Below, piece by piece: positions 42,839 to 53,708 of a stretch of 58,436 bases of DNA. This stretch comes from Polychytrium aggregatum. Its lineage: Eukaryota; Chytridiomycota; Chytridiomycetes; Polychytriales. The translations under genes and the position numbers were made by a program. The stretch covers positions 1 through 58,436 of the forward strand of contig NW_026516399.1 in assembly GCF_025602895.1 (NCBI RefSeq). Direction: 5' to 3'. The notes beneath the pieces were generated by a model that was not told where the DNA came from, searched no databases, and was given only the letters and a program-made list of their open reading frames with translations. Every line of letters begins with the position of its first letter. Within the stretch, counting starts at the first letter, position 1.

Positions 42839-45560
42839 ATGCTCTCGGCCAAAGACCACATGTTCGCCAGGCCATCAACCACGCAGCTCGGCAAGCGAAC
42901 CCACGGCGAGTTCGAGCAAGACGCCGGCCCGGCCAAGGTGGATGGATGCACTGCAACCCCTCTTTCCTCGTTAGCCCGCCATCATGTCATCCAGCTGGAG
43001 GCTCTTCGATCTGCCAACGGGCTGACGTCTCCATATTTTCTCAAGGTTCCGGATGCGATCGACAAGTCCGCTGCACAGCGACCCAAGTGGAATGCCGAAA
43101 TGGCGAGCCTATGCAAGCAGAGAGCACGGTGAGTCTTGCCCAATGATAGATTGTATCGTCTCACCGAAGCACATTTGGCCTCGATCGGGCAGCCGGATCG
43201 CTCTGCATCGTTTGCTGATGTCGACGCTTCTTGCTGCTCGCACCTAGGCTGCTGAAGGGCTCTCCTCCCGATGAAAAATTCGTCAGCGACATTGAGCTGA
43301 CCCCGTTCACGAAGAACACCAGCGCTGCGACCGTTCAGCTGGTCCGATCTGTGTAAGCGTCGGTGGAAACGGCCTCTCCGTGAAGGAGGTGGGCTTTTGC
43401 CTCGAGCTCCTGATGAGCCCAGGGCCGGAGAGGCCCCAGCTGCCCACCAATAGACCCCGCCCCTCACCCTTCTGTTGTCCATTCCAAGCTTCTCCGAGAT
43501 GCTGCAGACCACATGGATATCGTTCACCATGACCTACATGATCTCACCGGGAGCGGTTGTTCCGCACCTGGAGGCGCACAGCGACAAGCTTCTGGATCTG
43601 CCTGTCGTCTTCCTTCGGCCGCGAGGCACAAAAGCCCAAGAGGACGCCTTCAACAAAGTTGTGGACTACATGAGATCGAAGAACCGGGTAGATAATCTTG
43701 CGGCAGTCGCTTGGCCTCGATACAGTCGCCCAGGTCCGGGTCTTGGCTAACGCATCGCCATCCCTATTTGATGCATCACTACCTCTGCTTGATCTACCGC
43801 CTCGCTCCATACGGCCCTAGTTTGGCCTCATGTTCCTCACAGCCAGCAAGTCCACGCTGCTCTTTGTGCCAACCAAAAGCCTGGAGTCGCATGATCTGTT
43901 TGCTCGAACGCTGGGAATCAAAGCCGAGCGGGACGAGTCGCTGGCCGTGCTGTTTTTGCATACGGCAATACCTCTGTCGACCTCGTACTCGATAGAGAAG
44001 CCATCGACCTTGATTGACATCAAAGGTTCCACCACGCCAAGCGTTGTCCAAGCCCATCTGATCTGTCAGATCTTTGGCATATCCGAGGAGGTACTCACTG
44101 CATCTGGGGATATCCTGCTTCAGTCCATCGGGCCCGTCGACACGATCCGGCCATCCAGTCGATTGGCTCAGGCTGCTCGACCGGTTCACTGGATTCGGTA
44201 GCTCAGCTGTCCTGGGCTCACAACCCGGCATCGCTCTCTCTCTCGGCAGATCATCGCGCTGGTCAAGGACAGCTCGTTTGCTTTCTACGGACACCGAGAC
44301 AGCCAAATCAACCAGGAGATCATTGAAGCGCTTCGATCCTTTCGAGGCCGGCTGGATGAGTCTTTCAGTGATCGTGTCATTTGTGTGCTGGTGAGTCTCT
44401 CGGATGTTGTGGTCATTCGCCACCGATGGGATTCTGAGCCTTGCTTTGCAAATGCATCGCTGCTGACCGCCGCCCGGAACTACTCGCTCCGACCCACTCC
44501 CAGATCCATCGAGAATTGTGGCCGCAGCTCTCGTTGATGCCAAACTTCAACCGCCTGAAGCTCAAGACTCGGTTCTTTGTCTTTGGAATGTGTGCCACCG
44601 TGCCCAGACAGCTGTGGTCTCCACATGAAGTGTTTGTGTCAGGCCGAATCCTGACATTCGACCTCGATCTGCTGGACGACCCTGAGGCGCCAGAGATGAT
44701 CTCCGAGATCTTTGAGATCATCAAGCTGGTGAGCAGATCGTGTGAGCATCTGTGATCAGGCTCCTCATGGCATTTTGCCCAACTTCTACTCCACGGTTTG
44801 CCCGGGCGTCCGCTGTAAGCACCGACCCGAATCTTGACTGACCGCCCTTCCTTTGCCCGCCCCACCCCCCCCCGTGAGCAGGACCAATCCCAGAGCATTG
44901 ATATCATCCTGCACCCAGACTTCTCAAAAGCAATCCAGACCACCCCTGAGACTACCACGAGCATCGAGAAGGCCAACAGGTAAGGAATCACATACAAGGT
45001 CGCCGTCCGACTTACCATGACTATCGCCGGATATCAACTCTCAAGGGGAAACCTCTGGAGCGCTCATTGCAAGGCTTTGGCTCTTGGCAGATCACAAAGC
45101 ATCGACTATTACATCCGCAAGTTTGAGCGGCTGTATCCTGACAAGCTGAAGCGTTGGGAAGAGATTGAGACCTTTCCGGTACGTTGTGTAGATGGCATAG
45201 CATTGACTTGGCCTCACCACAGCTTGACTGGAGGCGTAAATGGCCCGACAAACTGATTCAGCGCATCCTTGTCAGCCACAAGACACCACCGCTTGCTAAC
45301 ACAGCTCCCTCCCAAAACACCCACTCTAGCACCCAACAAAGCCCATTTTGTTCACGATGCTTCAACACCAAAGTCGGTGTGCATTCCGATATCGCAATTT
45401 TTGGGTTCTGAAAGGGTCGAGCTTTGTCGATGACCCTGCGACCGAGACCTATGGCGTACACCAGATCCGCTGGCCGCGATGCCAAGTAAGAGCTTACACT
45501 CAGGCGTGGCACTGGTCCGGAGCGACAGCAGTGCTCCAGAGCATGGGCGAGCTGCAATGA
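42839..45560 (+). CDS. Hypothetical protein (548 aa), nine exons
   Basis: Exons 42839-43128, 43248-43352, 43489-43687, 43821-44090, 44250-44390, 44504-44728, 44882-44979, 45091-45178, 45330-45560. The sum is 1647 nt and every join is in phase, which supports the model strongly even though I recognise no family. The N-terminus is KDHMFARPSTTQLGKRTHGEFEQD. The middle is mixed alpha/beta (FGLMFLTASKSTLLFVPTKS, AFYGHRDSQINQEIIEALRS). A conserved-looking block is FVSGRILTFDLDLLDDPEAP. The end is FRYRNFWVLKG and a Trp-rich tail. No signal peptide or membrane helix. The start is the least certain part. Confidence 0.6.
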
Positions 45561-46173
45561 CTGGCTGCGAGTGCAACCAGGTGGTGTACTGACACTCTGT
45601 GATCCGGTTCCTACTAGCGATGGCTAACTGCCGCCGAAGGCACGCTTACCTTGGACGAATGAGGGCAAGACACAGTACAGTTCCCCTTTCTGGCATCAGA
45701 TGTCTGAGACCCACTGATCTACTGTAGGCTCCAGTGGGAAAGCCATGTGATTGCTTCCCGTGCTAGTTGGCAATTTCTTAGTTTTCGTTGGTTTTGGAAA
45801 GCATGGTCTTGAATACACTCGGTCGATCTCCTGTGACGACTGGTATTGATGTGTCGATGTGTGAGTGCGGTACATTCACTCGATGCGGGCGGGTGTGTTC
45901 AGGCACGAAAATCAGCCCCTGACTCAACACAGAGTCTCCCGTTTCGTTTTGGGGGTGCAGTGCAATAGTCTCCCGCCCTGCAGAAAGTGGTCGCCTGACA
46001 GCACCCTCGCATCACCCTGACACTGGCTTCATCTGCATGATTGGCCCCATCTATCACAACTGCTCGTCGCCCCCGAGGCCGGAAAATATAACAGAGCGCG
46101 CTTGGCATCGACTCTATCTCGTCGTCCTCGGAGCCATTCAACGCCAAGGGCAACGTCGTTGTGAAAACTCGCC
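45561..46173. other. Intergenic region holding a Fanzor relic and a dispersed repeat
   Basis: The Fanzor relic is listed separately. A dispersed motif copy lies at 45894-45952. A TATA-like AAATATAAC sits at about 46084-46092, some 85 bp before the ATG of the next gene. Confidence 0.6.
45668..45850 (-). pseudogene. Degenerate copy of the Fanzor 3' end
   Basis: On the minus strand this matches the last ~45 codons of the Fanzor at 23529-26117. The best part, 45769-45840, aligns with the complement of 25969-26040: shared strings include TTGGCAAT, TTTCGTTGGTTT, GTCTTGAATACAC and CGATCTCCTGTG, with about five of six bases equal by eye. A weaker match continues through CTGTAGGC (45722-45729) to CTTTCTGGC. 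Similarity stops around 45855, so only the 3' end is present, and it is not translatable over its length. Confidence 0.75.
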
Positions 46174-48680
46174 ATGGCAGACGCTCAGGAGCGCGGCTTG
46201 ACGCTGCTGAAAGGCAAAGAGTATGAAGAGGCCATCAAGGTTCTGACGGCCGGCATCGAGCTCGCAAAGTCCGACGCCAAGACCAACAGCGACCTCGCCG
46301 CCAACATCCATGTGCTGTATTCGAATAGGTCGGCCGCATACGAGCGCGTGGGAAAGTTCCATGAGGCCCTCGAGGATGCCGAGTTGGCCATCAAGCACAA
46401 CCCAGAGTGGGGCCAGGGGTACTTCCGCAAGGGACTGGCTGCCCTGCGTCTCGGGCACGAGAAACGGAGCCGGGTCTGGGCGGCCATCGGATGTGAACTG
46501 GATCCGCAAATGAAGCAAAACCCGTCCGTCCAGCAGGTTTTCAAGAGCCTCGACACCATCGAAGTAATCCACGTCAACCCGGCCAACGCCAAGAAGATCC
46601 TGGTGGGAAACCCCATCAGCAAAGACTCGATCTCCGTTCGGATGCCTCTGGGCAGCCCCGAGGCCGAGAAGATCTTTGTGTTTGAGGAGGGCGAATACGA
46701 GTTTGAGACCGAAATCGTTATCACCCACGCCGTCGCCATGGTCCCCAAGACCGGCAAAGGTGTCAAGATCACCCGGACGGGTCTCGAGGGCAATGTCCCG
46801 CACGCCATCTTTCTCGCCAAGAACACAGCCCGGCTCTTTATCGAGAACCTGGAGATTGTCTCGACCACAGGCGCGGCGCTGTTTGCCCTGGCGCTCACGC
46901 AGATGGAGATCCGCAACTGCAGGCTTGTTTCGACTCGCCAACCCCAGGGCAAGGAGATATACGCCGTGACGTGCGACGGATCCGCGTACTTTTACAAGTG
47001 CGACATCTCGAACGAGCACGCAAGCGGCATGGTGTTCCGTGAGAACCAGTCAAGTCTGCTGGAAGACTGTGAGATTCACGGCTGCAAGAACGTGGGTCTC
47101 GAGGCCAAGGACGGAGGCAGCTTCCGCGCCGTCCGATGCAAGATTTTCCAGAACAACCAAGGCGCGGTCGTCTGGAAGCAAGCCAGCGTCGTCGAGATGC
47201 AGAACTGCGAGGTCTACGGCAACAACTCTGAAGGCATCATCTGCAATGGCGCCAAGATGCGGCTGGATCACTGCCAGATCCACCACAACTCATGGGGCAC
47301 CATCTTCTTGAGCCAGGCATACTGCGATGTGAATGGCAACCAGATATTCAAGAATCTCTTTTGGGGTGCGCTGGTGCTCGGCGGTTCGAATGCCCGCCTG
47401 GTGGAAAACGAGATTCATGGAAATGGTAAGATTCACAGAGCTCGCGAGGGAGAGTGAGTCGGAGTGGAGAGAGTAGCACCGCTTGCTTTGAGAGAGGAGC
47501 AGGGCGCACGCCGCGCTGCAGAGACCGGACTGCCCAAGCAGATAGCAAGACAGGTCGCTCGTGATATTTTAGAGCGCCGACGTGCTTCATTTGTTCATCC
47601 CGGGCAGCTGCTGACAGTGTGATTTTTTTGCTTCAATCAACCCTGGTCATTGCATATCCAAGGCTGTGGCGGTATTCGCCTCTGCCCCAACTTTCAGGGC
47701 CGGGTTGAGATCCTGTCCAACTATGTTCATCACAACCGCGGCCCCGGCTTCTGGAACGAGATCGAAGACAGTGCGCTGCTGGAGACGCCCGAGTACGCCA
47801 AGTTGGTGCAGGGCCCCATCCCCGAAGCCAAACGAGCCACGATGCATCTCCCACCCGGCGAAACTCGGCTCCACACCGCCGCTCCGATCCTGCAGGACAA
47901 TGTCTTTGAAGAGAACTCGGAAGTGAAAGCCCATCCAACCGAGAGGCGCCAGGAGCAGTGTACCTTGTGCCAGATCACCAGTTCGTCATCTCGAAAGCTG
48001 CAGCGATGTGCCAAGTGTCCCTCAAAGTACTGCAGCAAGGAGTGGTGAGTTGCTCGATCACGGTGCCACCGGTCGGTGCGGCATGGCAAAGGCGTCGGTG
48101 CTGGACTGGTGCGCTTGTGAGAGGTTTGATCCAGATACCGGAATCAGACCAAGCCACCTTCAACAGCGGCCTGAGCACGGTTGTGGGTGCTCGATTTACG
48201 ATCTGACCCTGTGGTCTCATCCATGACTTGGACTCTTTCGGCCCGCTATATGGCCTCTGCGGCCACAGCCAAGCCCTGGACTGGAAGCGTCACAAGGACT
48301 TGTGCAAAAACTTCCAAACCAACCACGTCCTCATCATCAAGCCTGAGGACTTCACCGCTGCTCGATATGAGTGCCCTCCCGAAAAGAGCACACACGCCCT
48401 GCCACCGCTGCGCAACGGCAAGCGATTCATCGTCAAGGTGCTGACCGACGAAGAAGAGACGGGCCCAACCTCGCCCCTCACGCTCTACGACGAGTCCGGA
48501 AACGTCGACCACCAGTTCCGGTCGCCCGAGCTCTATCAGTTGGCCATGGACTGCGGCAACATGTGCATCACTCAGCTTACGGCCAAGAAAATGTTTTTGT
48601 GGGCCGCCTTCGAAAACAACGCCAAGGGCGAGGTTCTCAAGGTCTTCACGAACGAGTTGGCTCCATGGCAGGTGTGGTAG
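46174..48680 (+). CDS. TPR / parallel beta-helix / MYND zinc-finger protein (681 aa)
   Basis: Exons 46174-47425, 47663-48044, 48269-48680 (2046 nt, in phase). Residues 1-115 form three TPR-like repeats (AYERVGKFHEALEDAELAI; PEWGQGYFRKGLAALRLG), as in Hsp70/90 co-chaperones. Residues about 150-530 are a right-handed parallel beta-helix with right-handed repeats (ENQSSLLEDCEIHGCKNVGL; ASVVEMQNCEVYGNNSEGI), a fold seen in pectinases and in F-box-type substrate adaptors. A MYND finger follows: CTLCQ, CAKC, CSKEC, HKDLC, with the last ligands supplied across the 48044/48269 splice. The C-terminal 120 residues are a compact unknown domain (KVLTDEEETGPTSPLTLYDE). Probably a protein-interaction scaffold. 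Confidence 0.8.
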
Positions 48681-49156
48681 TCAAGGGTTGTGGGGGGCGT
48701 GGATCGCGATGCATAGATGGGGGTTTGTCGATCGATAAAACGAGACACCTAGCACTCCAAACAACGCACGCCATGCACGCACGAGTATCTTCCTGATTTG
48801 CGTTGGGATTTCAGAGCTGAGCCTGTCGTGCCGAGTTAAATGACGAATCCGATCACAGGGCCTGCAGTTACTTGATCCCGGCTTCTGAATACACATGTCC
48901 AGTCGCCCCATTGCAGGCATATAAGCACTGCCAATGTTTGTGCGGATGTTGATGATCGCCTATCGGGGTCGGCTCGTTTGCCCACGGATGCACTCCACCA
49001 ACACGGCATTTGCTCTCGGACTGTTCGAAGCGGCGATGGTGGCGATGAATCGATATGGCGGTATATATTAGCAGCCAGGCAGTCTCGCTTCCGCTCGGAT
49101 GACCATTGCCTGCACCTGCCGAGCGCTGTTTTCAGGTGCTGATTCTTCAAGGCACC
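48681..49156. other. Convergent intergenic region
   Basis: Between the stop of the MYND gene (plus) and the stop of the GST-like gene (minus). No gene seen. Confidence 0.5.
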
Positions 49157-50717
49157 TCAGTCTACATAGACAAACTTCCGTGGTGGGGGTCGTGCCGGCA
49201 CTACATCCTTGAGGAGCGATGAGTAGTCGCGACGGAACTGGATTTGGGTCTCTGTGACCGATTTTGCCTCGTCCTCGGAGCAAATTTGCACATCCAAATG
49301 CTCCGAATCCAGTGTCAGTGAAACCGCAGTGGGCGGCTCCCGGGCATTGAGCCGCACATATCGTTCCAGCGTGATATGGCGATCAGACCAGTGCTTCAGC
49401 CGACCAACGATTTGGAGCGACAGGGAGGGAGGCAGATTCGCTGCAGGGAGATCGAGCAAGAGCCGGGCGGCGAGAGCTCGACCACAGTTGCTCCAGCCAT
49501 CGTCTCCGGGACGAGAACGAACGATAGCCCAGTCGGCGCCGTCTTTTGGGACTCGGGCGGCTGGCACGCGGGCCGAGTACTCTGTGAAGGCAGCGCCGAG
49601 ATTGCGGTGGTTCATGTCTGAGAAGCCGCTGAGGATCGGATGGCGCCTCGAAAGGGAGAGACACATCTCTGGCGGCAGGACAAAGGCGCTGCGGGACTGG
49701 TCGCCGCAAAAGCCGTTCATCTGGTCGAACCACTGCTCGGTTATCTTGAATGGGGCCTCGTTCTCTTGTCGGTCGCTGGCGTCCAGGAACAGTCGTGAGC
49801 CCTGTGTGCTCGAGGCCGTCTGGAACCACCGCGGGAAGAGTCGCTTGGATCGGTGGATGGGCCCATAGAGCACTATATCGGCCAGGGTCGGAGCAACAGT
49901 ATCCTTGACGAACCAGGGGTTCCGACTGGTCTTGAAGCAAGACTCGACCCACGACAGGACCGAGTAGAGCGGATAGCTATCTGGCGGGACTTTGCTTGTC
50001 GATGACGAGAGCTGGCTGGCCGCCGACGAATGCTTTGGCAACTCGAGAAGGGGCGAGGTCGCCGGATAAAATACATTGTCGGCCCAGTGGATGAACTCGT
50101 CCGGGGGGTGTGTCTCCATCAGGGCGTCGCCGCTGGGGTCGTAGAAGTAGGACGGCTCTGGAAACCTGGGAAAGAGATAGCAAGCGGCGAGCTGTCAGCG
50201 ATAGCGGAACCGCCCGGCAAACGCAGATGTCGGTTGGCCCAGACGATCGCTATCGCAGAGTCACCGAGACGAAGGCGATATCGACAGCACAATCGCAGCG
50301 TCCTGGCCACCGTCAGATCGAGGGATGAATCTGGACATACTTGATCTCCAGAAAGCGCAGGATCGCTGAAAAGCCGACGATAAAGTCGGATCCGTTCTGC
50401 AGGAGAGGCTCGTGCGGCTTCAGCAGCAAATATCCGCCGGTGACATCGACGAGGGGGTCGGGAAGGCCTTCGAGCCTGTTGTTCTTGAGCGTGTGGTGGC
50501 ATTCGTAGAACTCGGTGCCCTTGAAGGTTAGGGCATACCGGATGCGCTCATACTCGTCCTGCGATCGCTGGAGATACGGCGGCAGAGCGGCTGCGCGGGA
50601 GAGGGTTGGATCGGGCTGGAAGGAGTGGACGACGATCGGCGGCGAGTCTCTGGGATAGCGGCTCACGGCGAACTGAGCAGCCAGCCGGTTGATCAAGCCT
50701 GTTTTTGTGGTTGCCAT
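49157..50717 (-). CDS. Glutathione S-transferase-like protein (461 aa)
   Basis: Two exons, 50717-50341 and 50165-49157, joined in phase 2. Residues about 50-140 read like a thioredoxin-fold GST N-domain: YALTFKGTEFYECHHTLKNN, then PHEPLLQNGSDFIVGFSAIL and RFLEIKFPEPSYF, the region that in GSTs binds the gamma-glutamyl part of glutathione. Further on VAPTLADIVLYGP matches the N-capping box of the GST C-domain. The remaining C-terminal half (KITEQWFDQMNGFCGD, LSRRHPILSGFS) is an extension absent from ordinary GSTs of about 220 aa. I cannot identify a catalytic Tyr/Ser/Cys, so the activity is uncertain. Confidence 0.5.
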
Positions 50718-51426
50718 GGCTCAGCCGGGTCAGCTGCGGGTTTGGGTTGATTGCGGCTCCTGCGAGCGATTGCAGATCCGGAGAGCGAGATGAGCAACGA
50801 AGCAAGGCAGATCGACGCGTCGGCTGCACTGCGGGTCTTGGGATGGCCTGCGCCTGCGCGGGCTCTGGACCGATTCGCATCTGTTCGCATCTGTTCGCAT
50901 CTGTTCGCATCTGTTCGCATCTGTTCGCATCTGTTCGCATCTGTTCGCATCTGTTCGCATCTGTTTCCGTTGTTGGTCCATCGCGGTGCCTCGCTCAGGC
51001 GGTTTCGGTGCTCCGGAGCGTCCATGGCGCTTCCCAGCGGATAGCCCACGATCCGGCTGGGGAATATCCGGGCTCAGGATCCGCCACACAAATCAAGGCC
51101 CTCCACGTTGCCAAGGCCGCAGTCTCCACAGCACATCGGTCTTGTCTCGGACTGGGCGGGGGAGAGCGATTCGCTTGTCAGAGTGACGACTTTGGCAAAC
51201 GGGGGACCTACGGACTGTTCCAGCGCGGCTGTGGCTGCCAATCAGTCCGACAGAATGCGATACGGGATTTGTCAACTGGACCCGGGGTGTCTGGGCCGAT
51301 CAGAGGGTTCTCGGCCGCCGAGGTGCTATATCAAGCCGGCCCATCTGCGACGGCGTTACACATTCCACCGATCGCTTTCCCTTGCCCACCACCGCATCCC
51401 TCATCATCCAACACCGCACTGCACCG
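50718..51426. other. Divergent promoter region between GST-like gene and UGT
   Basis: Dominated by a 10-bp tandem repeat (listed separately). No gene. Confidence 0.5.
50881..50960 (+). repeat. 10-bp tandem repeat (CTGTTCGCAT), eight copies
   Basis: Perfect copies with degenerate flanking half-units (GATTCGCAT, CTGTTTCCGT). On the minus strand it reads as repeated ATGCGAACAG. Confidence 0.95.
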
Positions 51427-53460
51427 ATGCTCGCCAAGGCCGGCATCCTCCGTGCCTTCACGGCGCTCGTCCTCCTCTGGGTGTCTCTGGCTTCGTTTGC
51501 CTCGGCCGCTGTCAACATTCCGCTCGACGACGCTGTTCTTGGCCCAAAGAACATCCTCGTCGTCACCGCACCAGCTTCCGGACACGCCAACCCGCTGCTC
51601 GTTCTTGCCTATGAACTCGCCAGCCGTGGCCACAACGTCACCTTTGTCACAAGCACCAGCTACTCCGTTCCCGAGTACGGACGAAACTCGACCATCCACT
51701 TCCACCAGTTCGAGGAAACGGTGCCCATCATAGCAACACTCAACAAGGCCTCCAAACACATCTCGGAGCCCTCCTCATCTGTCTTTTCGATCCTATCTCG
51801 CTTCCGGGGTTTTCGCATCGCCATCGGCGCCCTGAGCTCCTTCGAGTATGATGTTGTCCAGGAAGTTATCAAGAACGTCGACACCCGCTCCACGGACCTC
51901 ATCATTGGCGGTTTTTTCCTTGGTCCCGTAAGTATGCGCGAGACTGGCAGCGGCCCACAGGCGGGCCTAAATCGGCTGTTGCTGGCGATAAAGTCCAGCC
52001 GGAATCATGTCGATATTGCCAGAGCTGCCATAAAGTTCCTTATTCACTCACCACCAACACCGCCGGTATCCATCTGCTTCTTCACCAACTGCCGGCGACA
52101 GGTTGTGGATGTCTTGAACGAGGTCCTCGGCATTCCAGTCGTTGTGCACTACCTGATGATCGTCCTCAACTACTACAGCCCTTCGAATCTGTACCTGGAC
52201 AGCCTCACCATCACCCCCTTTGACACAACCGCAACCGCCGAGATGACTGTGTTTTCCCGCTCTCAAGGCCATCCCGCTCCGCATCATACCCATGCTGGGT
52301 CGCTATATCCGGTGGTATGAACGACGCCAGATCTTCAAGTGGGTCAAGACTACCCTGTCCGAGTACCTTCCCCAGGTCCAGGGACCTCCTCAGCCCATCG
52401 TCGGCCTCGTCAGCAACGAGTGGGGCTTCCATCCGGCCCAGTTGACAAACCCTAGCATGCGCATGGGCGGCATCTGGGTGGCCTGCTGCCCAAGATTTTC
52501 GCTTCCATCCGGAGCTGAAGGAGTGGCTCGACAGCGCCGAGCGGCCTGTTGTCTATGTCTCGACCGGCACCGTCGCCCGGCCCACGAACGAGACGCTGCT
52601 CGCCTTCTTTGATGCCTTCAGCACGACGACCGAGTTCCAGACCGTTTGGTCGCTCAAGAAGGATCTCCAGAGCAACCTGAAGGAGCTCCTGGGCGACCGT
52701 GAGTGGCCCAAGCACGTCTACGTCCACCACTTTGTCCCGCAGCTTGCTGTCCTCGAGCACCCCTCCGTCAAGGTCTTCTTCACCCACGGAGGCTGGAACA
52801 GCGTCTCGGAGGGTCTCTGGAGCGGCACGCCGATGCTGGGAATGCCATTCTTTGGTGAGTAACTGCTATCGACGACAGTGCGTCCCAGCGACTGATACAC
52901 GAGTCGTGGGCTTGGGCTGGCTTGTCACAACAGACCATGAGATGGCGAACCAGGTTTTGGCCCCATGCATGTGCTGCCGATTCCGTTAAATGCGAGTGTG
53001 TATGCTCGGTCGTTGCTGACATGCCTCCCGATGCGATGTGCTGTCGCCGTTTCGACAGGTGACCAGCCCTACAACGTAGCCCAGTCCGTGCACATGGGAC
53101 TTGCCCTCGACGTCGACAAGTCCATCATGACCTCGCCCGACAAGGCCGGCACCACCCACTTGATCCAGGAGAAGCTGCACCGCCTCATCCAGCGAGCCGT
53201 CCTTTGCCGAGCAATCTCGCCAAGCCCGCCGCACCTTCCGGGCGATGGGCGGCGTCAAGAAGGGTGCCAATATCGTCGAGGAGATCCTCAAGATCGGCAA
53301 CACCCGGGCATACGCCTTACCAGACAACCTGGATGCCGTCGCGGCTGCGTTTGCGATTCTGGCGGCCAGCGGTGCCATCGCAGCCTTTGGTACCTACAAG
53401 CTCGGCTCGTGGGGATTCAAGCGCTTGTTCAAGTCGGCCCCAAAGCAGAAGATCGAGTGA
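51427..53460 (+). pseudogene. UDP-glycosyltransferase, disrupted by three frame changes
   Basis: Family GT1 UDP-sugar transferase of the ER membrane type: signal peptide (LRAFTALVLLWVSLASFASA), N-domain ILVVTAPASGHANPLLVLAYEL, the UGT signature FVPQLAVLEHPSVKVFFTHGGWNSVSEGLWS split over DQPYN, and a C-terminal membrane helix (FAILAASGAIAAFGTYKL). Introns: 51928-52101 and 52855-53058, both in phase. Reading frame moves by the same direction three times: near 52240-52270 (before LKAIPLRIIPML), near 52465-52500 (before FRFHPELKEWLDS), and at about 53193 (before EPSFAEQSRQARRTF). No plausible intron explains them. Either a recent pseudogene or three assembly indels; nearby genes show none. Confidence 0.75.
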
Positions 53461-53708
53461 GAGTGTTCTGTTGGCAATATTCGATATTCAAGGCGATCCA
53501 GGGTCTCGTTTGGTCTCAGGTCACTTCGCCCGCTATTTTTACAGCTACACGCACAAAAGCCTCTTTGATAATACTTTTCCAGTGCCCTCTAGCGCCCCGG
53601 TGATTGCCTTGTCTGTGAATAGGCCTCGCCCGTTCGAAAATACGGCCCTCATGCGATATCACACACGCAGGGGTAATATATTGCTGCTATTTTGCTGTAT
53701 CGCGCGGC

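Noticed and set aside
48880..48900. TTCTGAATACACATG as another Fanzor-related copy
   Set aside because: Match too short and no extension on either side.
50705..51089. ORFs with CEQMRTDANR or ASVRICSHLF repeats, and a CRISPR-like look
   Set aside because: These come from a 10-bp perfect tandem repeat without spacers; eukaryotic context excludes a CRISPR array.
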